Source: Vibrio sinaloensis (lineage in GTDB: Bacteria > Pseudomonadota > Gammaproteobacteria > Enterobacterales > Vibrionaceae). Taken from it: a stretch of DNA of 64,000 bases. Where the stretch lies: NCBI RefSeq assembly GCF_000808535.1, contig NZ_JWLV01000001.1, positions 124,001 through 188,000 on the forward strand. The letters run 5' to 3'. Positions 42,730-50,516 of this stretch are shown here, piece after piece. Position 1 is the first letter of the stretch. Every line of letters begins with the position of its first letter. The translations under genes and the position numbers were made by a program. The notes under the pieces were generated by a model. The model was not told the DNA's origin. It saw only the letters and a program-made list of their open reading frames with translations, and searched no databases.

Positions 42730-43752
42730 CTAATTGTTCTCGTTATAGACATAAAATGTAGGGCGATATTCTGAAGGTGACAGCGATTGTGCAATCACCT
42801 GGCGATTAAGTTTGTTTGGTGTTAATGCTTCAATGATTGGCGCTTCGTTGTGTTTGTATGGTTCGCCATTGAGATAAGCAATAGCCTGACGGACGGAAAG
42901 GCGTCCTTGTTCGACCATTTTATCAGTTGGAGCGAATTCGACGCGTGATCGCAGCAAACCACGGTAAACACCATGACTTAAATAAGTCGAGACCAAACCA
43001 ATTTGATCCGATTTGTTTACGCTACGTAGTTCACTGATGGCGGCCTCGATCGCTACCGCACTGCCAACAATATAGTCCAGGTCGTCGTGCTCGATCGCTT
43101 GTTGTACTAGGTTACGCTGTAACTCTTTGTCGTTATCTGCCCATAGCGTATCCACGATCTGCAAATCGCTGTCCTTAATCGCTGAGTAAAAACCTCTGAT
43201 GACTGGCTTGGTACCACCGCTAGATTTAGGGCCGGGAAGCAAAACGATGTTTGTTTCTCCTGAGCCCTTCGGGTGCTTTTGACTGAGGTATTCGCCAGTG
43301 TAAAACCCCATCCAATACCAATCAACACCGACCTCACCTTTTAGCACAGTACGATTAAAATCGTCGAGTACTAACTGGTTTACGGTAGCAAAAACCGGAA
43401 TTGAGCCAGTGTATTGGCGCAAAGAGTCATAGTATAGGTCCGGCGCAACCGTTCCTAGAATAATGGCATCCGCATCCCAGCGTACGCACAGTTGCAAATG
43501 TTCTTTTTGCTTCTCCAAGTTCAAATATCCGCCCGCCTCAAGGACACGCAAATCGACATTGTTGATTCTTGATTCATCGACCATCCCGTAATTAACGGAC
43601 AGCCAATAAGAATCTTTAAGGTGAGGGTAGATTGCGCAGATTTTTAGCTGATCTTCCGCTTGAGCGCCAACGCTAAATAAACCGCTGATCAACAGGCCGG
43701 TTGGAAAAAGGAGCTTAGTCACGGAGGAGATCAAAGACATAGTGCATTTCAT
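42730..43752 (-). CDS. torT: TMAO-binding periplasmic protein TorT
   Basis: A 340-residue periplasmic binding protein. Signal peptide to about residue 33 (TKLLFPTGLLISGLFSVGAQA). The mature part begins DQLKICAIYPHLKDSYWLSV and continues with sugar-binding-protein motifs: AGGYLNLEKQKEHLQLCVRW, DADAIILGTVAPDLYYDS, NIVLLPGPKSSGGTKPVIRG and IVGSAVAIEAAISELR. TorT binds trimethylamine N-oxide and contacts the periplasmic domain of TorS. It is divergent from torS with 68 bp between. No ribosome site is clear; ATG 43752 or 43740 may be the start. No torR or torCAD is in the window. Confidence 0.88.
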   Translation of the reverse strand: MKCTMSLISSVTKLLFPTGLLISGLFSVGAQAEDQLKICAIYPHLKDSYWLSVNYGMVDESRINNVDLRVLEAGGYLNLEKQKEHLQLCVRWDADAIILGTVAPDLYYDSLRQYTGSIPVFATVNQLVLDDFNRTVLKGEVGVDWYWMGFYTGEYLSQKHPKGSGETNIVLLPGPKSSGGTKPVIRGFYSAIKDSDLQIVDTLWADNDKELQRNLVQQAIEHDDLDYIVGSAVAIEAAISELRSVNKSDQIGLVSTYLSHGVYRGLLRSRVEFAPTDKMVEQGRLSVRQAIAYLNGEPYKHNEAPIIEALTPNKLNRQVIAQSLSPSEYRPTFYVYNENN

Positions 43753-43820
43753 TGGAAAATGGAGGTTAAACACTGCAGAATATAGCGCATTCTATCAGAC
43801 TTAAAAAGTGAAGTATCTCG

Positions 43821-46694
43821 ATGTTATTAGCAAAGGCCAGTATCGGACGTAAGCTGCTGTTTGCGTTTTTGGCTATGGCATTGCTGGTTCTGATATCAGC
43901 GTTGATCGGTGTGTTTGGCTTTAGCTCAGTCGCGAAAACAGAACGTAACGTCGTCAATACTGCCATTCCTTCAATGCTTGAAGCTCGGCAAGTTTCGGAG
44001 TTGAGCTCACGCATTATCTCTTCAGTGCAAGGGCTAGCCAATGCAAAGACAGAGCAGCAAAGGCAAGCATCGGGAAAAGAGTTGTTTTCGCAACTGGAAA
44101 CGCTATTAAGCCACATCAAACAGCTCGGGTCTGACTCTTTTGATTCCAAATTACTCACCAAACTCGAAAGCGACGTTCAACATGTTATCGATACACTTGC
44201 CCAACTCGGCATTGTGGTGGAAAAGCGTCTGTTTATTGCAGACGATCTGCTCGTCCGAACGGAAGAGCTTCGTCAACTTGCATCAGAGCTCGAACAACTG
44301 ACTCGCACTCAAGTCGCGAATACGTCAACCATCGCAGTTGCCAACGTTACTCACATCTATGACCTATTGGAGCAGCAACAAATCGATACTGCGTATCAAG
44401 CGTTAGATACGCTAGTTGAAGTCGATTTGGATTTGGCAGAACGCCTGCATGAGCTTCATCTGTTGGCGTTTAAGATGCTGAATCATATTGAAGAAGTTCG
44501 CACAATTTCTGATTTAGCGCGTATTCACACGATCCGAGAAGAATTTACCAATAACTTACAGATCATGAAACGACGTGTCAGGGCGGTAGAAGATCCGACT
44601 CGTTCTATTCAAATGTCGGATCTACTGAGCAAATTAGAGCAGCGTGAAGTTGTGTTTGATGTACTTCAGCAGCGCAACAGCAACGAAAAAGCCGCTCAAC
44701 AGCTCATGCAAGATACTTTAAACCAGTTTTCTGAGCTTAACGCAACGGTAAGCCGTTTAGTTGATGAATCCAACGTTGCGACCACAAGAGCCGTCGATGA
44801 ATTAAAAACCACTCTCGACTACGCACAATTTACACTGACCATTATTACTGTGTTGGGCATGCTGATTGTGGTGCTGATCGTCTGGCGAGTGGTGTATGTT
44901 CAAGTAGTCAAACGTTTAGCGGAATACTCATCAGCGCTTTCTTCTATCGCACAAGGACAACTCAAAGTTGACGTTACGGTGAAGGGAAATGACGAGCTCG
45001 CTCATATGGGGCAAGCGATCATCACCGCTAGAAACACCGCTCAAGCGCTGAAAGTCGTTGCCGAGAGTGAAGTAAAAGCCAAGCGCGAGTTAGAAGAGCA
45101 CAAAGAGCACCTCGAAGAGCTGGTCACAGAGCGTACCCATCAGTTACAAAAAGCCAATGCTCGACTCAATGAAGAGGTGCTCAATCACGCTCAAGCACGA
45201 CTTCAGGCAGAACAAGCAAGCAGAGCGAAATCGGCATTTCTTGCGACCATGAGTCACGAAATTCGTACCCCGATGAATGGGGTACTCGGCACGGCACGGT
45301 TACTTAAAGACGAAGGGCTAAACAGCCAGCAAAGCCGTTATGTCGACGTCATCAACCGTAGCGGTTCCACTTTGTTAGCCATTTTGAACGATGTTCTCGA
45401 CTACTCGAAAATCGAAGCGGGACATTTAGAAATTCGAACCAAGGACTTTAACCTCAAAGCGATGGTGGAAGACGTTGAACAACTGCTCAGTGGGCGAGCG
45501 GCAGAAAAACAACTCGAATTGAGCGCTTTGATTGAATCTGACGTCACGACGTTTTGGAAAGGGGATGTGACTCGTATCAGTCAGGTGCTTAATAATTTGG
45601 TCGGCAACTCCATTAAATTCACAGATTCGGGTCACGTCGATATATACGTCGCCAATGATCCAGAGCGTGCGGGGCACGTTTTATTTGAAGTTTCAGATTC
45701 AGGGATTGGTATTTCCCCTGAAGAGCAAAAAAACTTGTTTGATGCGTTTACGCAAGCTTCGGGTGGTTTGTCATCTAAAGGCGGAACAGGGCTCGGTTTG
45801 GCCATCAGCAAAAAGATAGTCGAAGCGATGGGCGGAGAGTTGCAAGTCGAGTCTGATTTGGGGAAAGGCAGCCGTTTTTGGTTTAGTATCCCTTTGGAAG
45901 TGGGCAACGAAGTCGAAGCCATTGATGCAACAACTCATTGCGACCTTATCGCTAAAGTACTGCTTGTTGAAGATAACCCTGTGAACTGCCTAGTGGCGGA
46001 AGGCTTTTTGGCAAGCCTTGGCCACGAAGTTGAAACAGCAATTGATGGGAAATCAGCGAAACAGTGTTTCGAGCAGCAACAGTACGACATTGTCTTGCTC
46101 GATATTAATTTACCTGATTGCAACGGTGTCGAGTTGATGAATGAGTTGCGAGTACTTGACGATACATCGACGCCAATGGTTGCGGTGTCAGCACACGTAT
46201 TCAATGAGGAAGTAGAAAGCTATCTTGCTGCGGGGTTTGATGGTTATTTGCCAAAACCTCTCGATAAAGATGAGTTGTGTGCACTGATCCAGAATTGTCT
46301 TGAGGGTAAGTCGTTAATTCTTCCCCAAGACAAAAAAGACAAGGAGAAAAACGTGACAAGCACAACCATCATTGAACGTAAGGTGTTTGAGTCAGATTTA
46401 GCGGTGTTGGGTGAAACTAAGATGGCAGAGATTGTCGACCTTTTTGCCGTTGGTAGCGACGAGATTTTGCAAGCTATTCGCACAGCAGCTGACCTTGACG
46501 ATGAGTATCAGGTAAAACAATTGGCTCACAAGCTGAAGGGATCTGCGGGCAGTTTAGGACTCATTGCATTGTTTGAGCTTTGCCAATCTATAGAGAAAGA
46601 CAATCAACCACTAACTTGCTATCTTGAACATCGCGTCCGCTTGGAAGAGCTCACACAGCAGTCGAGACAGGCACTAGAATCGCTAATTAACTAA
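43821..46694 (+). CDS. torS: Hybrid sensor histidine kinase TorS
   Basis: A 957-residue hybrid kinase. Helix 1 is near 12-34, the periplasmic helical sensor extends to about 332, and helix 2 is near 333-352 (LTIITVLGMLIVVLIVWRVV), followed by HAMP. The kinase carries His479 in ATMSHEIRTPMNGV and the ATPase motifs NLVGNSIKFTDSG, DSGIGISPEEQ, GGTGLGLAISK. A receiver domain has Asp761 in VLLDINLPDCNG, and the C-terminal Hpt has His903 in AHKLKGSAGSLG. This full relay matches TorS, which signals TMAO to TorR. E. coli TorS is slightly shorter (914). The response regulator is not adjacent. Confidence 0.93.
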   Translation: MLLAKASIGRKLLFAFLAMALLVLISALIGVFGFSSVAKTERNVVNTAIPSMLEARQVSELSSRIISSVQGLANAKTEQQRQASGKELFSQLETLLSHIKQLGSDSFDSKLLTKLESDVQHVIDTLAQLGIVVEKRLFIADDLLVRTEELRQLASELEQLTRTQVANTSTIAVANVTHIYDLLEQQQIDTAYQALDTLVEVDLDLAERLHELHLLAFKMLNHIEEVRTISDLARIHTIREEFTNNLQIMKRRVRAVEDPTRSIQMSDLLSKLEQREVVFDVLQQRNSNEKAAQQLMQDTLNQFSELNATVSRLVDESNVATTRAVDELKTTLDYAQFTLTIITVLGMLIVVLIVWRVVYVQVVKRLAEYSSALSSIAQGQLKVDVTVKGNDELAHMGQAIITARNTAQALKVVAESEVKAKRELEEHKEHLEELVTERTHQLQKANARLNEEVLNHAQARLQAEQASRAKSAFLATMSHEIRTPMNGVLGTARLLKDEGLNSQQSRYVDVINRSGSTLLAILNDVLDYSKIEAGHLEIRTKDFNLKAMVEDVEQLLSGRAAEKQLELSALIESDVTTFWKGDVTRISQVLNNLVGNSIKFTDSGHVDIYVANDPERAGHVLFEVSDSGIGISPEEQKNLFDAFTQASGGLSSKGGTGLGLAISKKIVEAMGGELQVESDLGKGSRFWFSIPLEVGNEVEAIDATTHCDLIAKVLLVEDNPVNCLVAEGFLASLGHEVETAIDGKSAKQCFEQQQYDIVLLDINLPDCNGVELMNELRVLDDTSTPMVAVSAHVFNEEVESYLAAGFDGYLPKPLDKDELCALIQNCLEGKSLILPQDKKDKEKNVTSTTIIERKVFESDLAVLGETKMAEIVDLFAVGSDEILQAIRTAADLDDEYQVKQLAHKLKGSAGSLGLIALFELCQSIEKDNQPLTCYLEHRVRLEELTQQSRQALESLIN

Positions 46695-46703
46695 GGAAAC
46701 CTC

Positions 46704-47225
46704 ATGCTACTCATTGAATCCTCTAATCTCATAATGCGCTCAATTCAGGAGTCTGATTGGAGTTTGTTTGAGCGCCTACACCAAGATGAAGAGGTGATTA
46801 AGTACGCATTTGATAAGCCGTCAAAAGAGGAAATCCGCGCGCGTTTTAACAGCCGACTCCCATTATGGCGTTGGGGTAGCCAGCATTGGCTTTGTTTGGT
46901 GATTAAAGACAAAGTATCGGGTAATACTGTCGGAGTAACTGGGCTATGTCACTCTGAGACCAAAACTGAATGCGTTGAAGTTGGATACCTGCTTCTGCCT
47001 GAGTTTCATGGGAAAGGTATGGGGACGGAATCTTTATTTGCTTTAGTGAAATACGCGAAACAGCATTTCCCGATAGAAACCTTCAATGCGATCGTGACAG
47101 ATGGCAATATTGCGTCTTGCAAAGTACTTGAGAAAGTCGGTTTTCAACTTAAAGAACGAGAGCCAAATGCCTATACCATCGGCGGCATTGAATACGATGA
47201 CCTAATTTATCGCTATGAGGTGTAG
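46704..47225 (+). CDS. GNAT acetyltransferase, RimL type
   Basis: A 173-residue acetyltransferase with the RimL/RimJ order: LIESSNLIMRSIQESDWSLF, the middle LPLWRWGSQHWLCLVIKDKV, then GVTGLCHSETKTECVEVGYL and the acetyl-CoA loop FHGKGMGTESLFAL near 113-126, and IVTDGNIASCKVLEKVGFQL. Substrate unknown. It starts nine bases after the torS stop with AAGGAAACCTC as ribosome site, so it is translated from the same transcript. A functional link with TMAO sensing is not evident. Confidence 0.86.
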   Translation: MLLIESSNLIMRSIQESDWSLFERLHQDEEVIKYAFDKPSKEEIRARFNSRLPLWRWGSQHWLCLVIKDKVSGNTVGVTGLCHSETKTECVEVGYLLLPEFHGKGMGTESLFALVKYAKQHFPIETFNAIVTDGNIASCKVLEKVGFQLKEREPNAYTIGGIEYDDLIYRYEV

Positions 47226-47228
47226 AGA

Positions 47229-47861
47229 TTATCGATAGCTTTCAGCCAGAGCTGACAGCGTGAGTAATATCTGAGCCGTATAGTAGGTCACCATGATTAC
47301 GTGACGAGAAAACGCCGAGCTGCTGCGAAATCTATCAACCGCCAGCACCACATCAGAGATAATAAACACTAACGCGCCCATCGCGGCGTATCCTGCAAAC
47401 GGGTTACGTACATCAATCCACACTTCAATGGCGCCCCAAGCCATCAAAAGAATGGCAACCGAGTAGACAGCGACCGGCGCTCGCATCTTATCAAGGGTTG
47501 GTAATAACAGCAGGTAGATAATTAAACCAAGGCTAAACAGTATCGCTGGCACCCAATGTGTTAAATGCTCATCTGCTTGGCTAAAAAACGCGTAACCATA
47601 CACAAGGTGCGCGACAAAAAAGCTCACTAAGCCGGGCAAAAACTTGTCTTTGGGGTGCATTAGGAACAAGTCGCCAATTGCGCTAACGAGCAGACCTAAG
47701 GCAATAAGAAATGAGTAATCTGAGTAGGAATCACTACTTTGATAGGCTAGCGCTGACATTAAAACAACGGGCATTGCCTTCGAAACGTAAAACAGCCAAC
47801 GATTTTTGTGCTCAATACTCCAAATGTGTATCACACATAAACTGACAATCACAAACCACAT
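47229..47861 (-). CDS. yhhN: YhhN/TMEM86-family membrane protein (lysoplasmalogenase family)
   Basis: A 210-residue integral membrane protein with seven or eight helices. Family marks: SKAMPVVLMSALAYQ near 27-41, LIALGLLVSAIGDLFLMHPK with the conserved GDxxL, FLPGLVSFFVAHLVYGYAFF, and GALVFIISDVVLAVDRF with the SD pair. Eukaryotic relatives (TMEM86B) hydrolyse lysoplasmalogens; the bacterial role is unsettled. It is convergent with the GNAT gene, only three bases apart, so any terminator must lie within coding sequence. Confidence 0.85.
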   Translation of the reverse strand: MWFVIVSLCVIHIWSIEHKNRWLFYVSKAMPVVLMSALAYQSSDSYSDYSFLIALGLLVSAIGDLFLMHPKDKFLPGLVSFFVAHLVYGYAFFSQADEHLTHWVPAILFSLGLIIYLLLLPTLDKMRAPVAVYSVAILLMAWGAIEVWIDVRNPFAGYAAMGALVFIISDVVLAVDRFRSSSAFSRHVIMVTYYTAQILLTLSALAESYR

Positions 47862-47877
47862 AAGACCAACTCAAAAA

Positions 47878-47904
47878 GAAAAGCAGCATATTGATGCTGC
47901 TTTT
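47878..47904 (-). terminator. Terminator of yqhD
   Basis: AAGCAGCAT (47881-47889), loop ATTG, ATGCTGCTT (47894-47902). Leftward it is followed by TTTTCTTTTTG. Confidence 0.85.
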
Positions 47905-47925
47905 AGGGTAAGTGGAGTGACCGCT

Positions 47926-49074
47926 CTAAGCAATAGCTTGCTCTAAGATTTGTCGACTTTCTTCTAGGCCAATCTGCTGGTGCTCGCCAAGTTTGGTCAT
48001 GCCATGTTCAGATAATTGAGTAACAACAGCGTCAACAGCTTGAGCTTTGGTGGACTCATAATCACTAAACTGCGTATCCACGTTCATTGATGCGTAGAAT
48101 TGCTCAATCGCGTCAATGGTTTTCTCGGCAAGATCTTCGCTGTGCTGCAAACCAAAGACATTGATTCCCATTTGCTCTAGTTTGGCGCGTTTTGTTTCGA
48201 TTTGGTGCCTTAGTAGCGAAGGTTGAACAATCGCCAATGAACGCGCATGGTCAACGCCCCACAGCGCTGTCATTTCGTGGCCGATCATGTGTGTTGCCCA
48301 ATCTTGAGGTACACCAGAACCAATCAGACCGTTTAACGCTTGGTTCGCTGACCACATTAGATTGGCACGCCATTGGTCATTGTCACGCTGATCAAATGAA
48401 TCACCCAGTGACTTGAGCGTTTTCAATAATGTTTCTGCGTAGCCATCTTGAACCATCGCATCATGTTGACTTGTCAGGTATTGCTCACAAACGTGGACCC
48501 ACGCGTCGACAATGCCGTTTAAGAGCTGTTTTTCTGGCAGCGTTTTCATCACATCCGGATCCAACACCGCAAACTTTGGCTGTACAAACGGTGACAGGAA
48601 GGCAAGTTTCGTGTGTGTTTCCGCTTTGGTGATGACAGCGCCCATATTTGACTCAGAACCTGTCGCTGGCAACGTCAGGATAGCGCCCAAGGAAACTGCA
48701 CTCGATACTTGATATTGGCCAGTTAAGATATCCCAGCCGTCACCATCATAGTGAGACGCTGCCGCAACGTATTTAGAACCATCAATCACGGAGCCACCAC
48801 CGACTGCGAGAATGAAATCAATACGCTTTTCTTTTACGATTGCGACCGCTTTATCTAGCGTTTCTTTCGTCGGGTTCGGTTCAACGCCCGAGAACTCATA
48901 CCATTCGTAGTCAGCAAGTGTTTTCGTCACTTGGTCGTAAACGCCATTACGTTTGATTGAACCACCGCCATAAATCACTAAAACTTTGGCGTCATTTGGA
49001 AGAGGTTGGGTAATTGAAGAGATTTGACCTTGACCAAAAAAGATCTGTGTTGGATTCGCATAAGAAAATTGCAT
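47926..49074 (-). CDS. yqhD: NADPH-dependent aldehyde reductase YqhD
   Basis: A 382-residue iron-containing-type alcohol dehydrogenase. Marks: FSYANPTQIFFGQGQI at the N-terminus, VLVIYGGGSIKRNGVYDQV for cofactor binding, VGGGSVIDGSKYVAA, LTLPATGSESNMGAVI, and metal ligands in GIVDAWVHVCEQYL and MIGHEMTALWGVDHARSLA. YqhD reduces short aldehydes such as methylglyoxal-derived and lipid-peroxidation products with NADPH. It is divergent from its activator YqhC, with an inverted motif between. The pairing with mgsA in the same window may reflect aldehyde detoxification. Confidence 0.94.
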   Translation of the reverse strand: MQFSYANPTQIFFGQGQISSITQPLPNDAKVLVIYGGGSIKRNGVYDQVTKTLADYEWYEFSGVEPNPTKETLDKAVAIVKEKRIDFILAVGGGSVIDGSKYVAAASHYDGDGWDILTGQYQVSSAVSLGAILTLPATGSESNMGAVITKAETHTKLAFLSPFVQPKFAVLDPDVMKTLPEKQLLNGIVDAWVHVCEQYLTSQHDAMVQDGYAETLLKTLKSLGDSFDQRDNDQWRANLMWSANQALNGLIGSGVPQDWATHMIGHEMTALWGVDHARSLAIVQPSLLRHQIETKRAKLEQMGINVFGLQHSEDLAEKTIDAIEQFYASMNVDTQFSDYESTKAQAVDAVVTQLSEHGMTKLGEHQQIGLEESRQILEQAIA

Positions 49075-49150
49075 ATCAGTGCCTCTTGTCTAGGAGTTAT
49101 CTTTATTTGTTTTGCCTGTCTATGCATATTAGTGTGAAAGGGGGCATTGC

Positions 49151-49183
49151 AATAGGTGAAATTCTCTAGATTTATTGCCTATT
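49151..49183. promoter_or_regulatory. Candidate YqhC site
   Basis: AATAGGTGAA (49151-49160) and TTATTGCCTATT (49172-49183) give two inverted copies of ATAGG(T/C)(G/A)A in the yqhD/yqhC gap, about 43-75 bp before the yqhC start. AraC-type activators often bind such half-sites. Confidence 0.35.
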
Positions 49184-49226
49184 TCTATAAATCTGTTACC
49201 TTGGCGTTCTACACGAGGGCGGAATA

Positions 49227-50114
49227 ATGAAATTAGCGACGTTGATGCAAACTTACGTTGACCTTCACGATTTGAACAATCTTGAGGGGATTCATCACAC
49301 TGACATTGAAGGCGTGTGGTTCTATCGCAGTAGTAAAGGCAACGCACGTCAGCCATTTGTCTATCAGTCTGGCGTAATCGTGCTGGGGCAAGGGCACAAG
49401 AATATCTACATTGGTAATCAGCCCGTTGCTTATGGTCCTGAAGATTATCTGGTTGTCGGCGTTCCCATGCCATTAGAGTGTGAAGCACTAGCGACAGATG
49501 GAGAGCCACTTCTCGGACTTTCCATCGACATCGATTTGCAGATGCTGCACCGTCAAGTTGCACGGTTAGAGAAACTGGGATTTAGACCTTCGCAATCCCA
49601 ACAAACCGATAACTTGGGTTTGAAGTCAGTGTCGATGGACAAAGGTATGCTCGACACTTGTATTCGCGTCATGAGCGCACTTTGCGATCCGTATGAATCG
49701 AAAATACTGGGTGACTGCCTCAAAGAAGAGTTGGTTTATCGGGCATTACAAAGTGCAGAAGGACATGTGCTGTTCAACTTGGCAGGCTACGACGGTCACT
49801 ATGCCAGAGTGGCGAGGGCGTTAGAAAAAGTCCACGAGGAATACGCGGAAAACTTAACTGTGCAGTCGTTGGCAGAAGTGGCAAACATGAGCACATCAGC
49901 TTTCCATCATGCTTTTAGGGAGGTCACGCTCGAGACACCCATTCAGTACATTAAAAAAGTACGCTTAAACAAAGCAAAAGAGTTGATTCAGTTAGAAGGA
50001 AAAAAGGTCAACGATGCGGCAAGACTAGTGGGTTACAACAGCAGTTCCCAATTTTCGCGTGAGTACAAACGCCACTTTAACCAAACACCAAAAGGTTTAA
50101 AACTCGCAAGTTAA
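49227..50114 (+). CDS. yqhC: AraC-family regulator YqhC
   Basis: A 295-residue regulator. The N-terminal cupin-like domain (about 1-170) has SGVIVLGQGHKNIYIGNQPV and DYLVVGVPMPLECEALATDG. The C-terminal double HTH covers about 195-293: VHEEYAENLTVQSLAEVANM, STSAFHHAFREVTLETPIQY, and VGYNSSSQFSREYKRHFNQT. This is the AraC_N/HTH layout of YqhC, which activates yqhD on exposure to aldehydes. The start ATG 49227 has GGGCGGAATA upstream. Its stop is 143 bp before a terminator hairpin, a space long enough for a small RNA. Confidence 0.92.
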   Translation: MKLATLMQTYVDLHDLNNLEGIHHTDIEGVWFYRSSKGNARQPFVYQSGVIVLGQGHKNIYIGNQPVAYGPEDYLVVGVPMPLECEALATDGEPLLGLSIDIDLQMLHRQVARLEKLGFRPSQSQQTDNLGLKSVSMDKGMLDTCIRVMSALCDPYESKILGDCLKEELVYRALQSAEGHVLFNLAGYDGHYARVARALEKVHEEYAENLTVQSLAEVANMSTSAFHHAFREVTLETPIQYIKKVRLNKAKELIQLEGKKVNDAARLVGYNSSSQFSREYKRHFNQTPKGLKLAS

Positions 50115-50257
50115 AAGGGGAAAGATGTCTTTACATAATTACTGTTTTTATATGAATAAGAATTATTCATAATAGCTTGCAGTAAATCAAAAGGATTAAC
50201 AGATCTCATTGATAATTACTACATACCCCTATAGGAGATCTAGTCACTCTCCTCGAT
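50115..50257. other. Downstream region of yqhC with palindrome
   Basis: TATGAATAA (50151-50159) and TTATTCATA (50163-50171) form a perfect 9-bp palindrome with a GAA centre. AGATCTC (50201-50207) and GAGATCT (50235-50241) are further inverted arms. No open frame is present. Confidence 0.5.
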
Positions 50258-50299
50258 AAATAAGCCTCTTTGCGAGCCAGCTCAGAGGCTTATTTTTTT
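50180..50299 (+). ncRNA. Possible small RNA ending in a strong terminator
   Basis: A gene-free segment with a hairpin AGGAGA (50233-50238) with TCTCCT (50248-50253), followed by a terminator with seven T's. The arrangement resembles Hfq-dependent small RNAs. No promoter can be stated with confidence, and the same terminator could simply end a long yqhC transcript. Confidence 0.25.
50258..50299 (+). terminator. Strong terminator downstream of yqhC
   Basis: AAATAAGCCTCT (50258-50269) and AGAGGCTTATTT (50284-50295) are perfect 12-bp arms; the loop contains a small GAGC/GCTC stem, and TTTT follows. Confidence 0.85.
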
Positions 50300-50516
50300 G
50301 TTTATAAAATAAATCAAAATTTGGTTATTGATGCAAAATAAGTAACAAATCGTTGCAACAAATGTACATCCATTTGCGAGACAATTGGGAATATAACCTT
50401 TTTCTAGGTGTGATTTTCGCAGTGTTATCTATGGTTATTTCGGAAAGAGTTTTAAGTTCCTGCTCGATATGCAGAGAATTTAATACGTTGAAACAATAAC
50501 TTAAGGATACAACTTT
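50300..50516. other. Upstream region of the chitodextrinase gene
   Basis: 217 bp, AT-rich, no frame and no operator I can name. It must hold the promoter of the chitodextrinase gene; TTAAGGATACAAC at its end is the likely ribosome region. Confidence 0.5.

Noticed and set aside
50151-50171. ARG box or Fur box in the palindrome after yqhC
   Set aside because: Arms are 3 bp too far apart for ArgR and only about half the Fur positions match.
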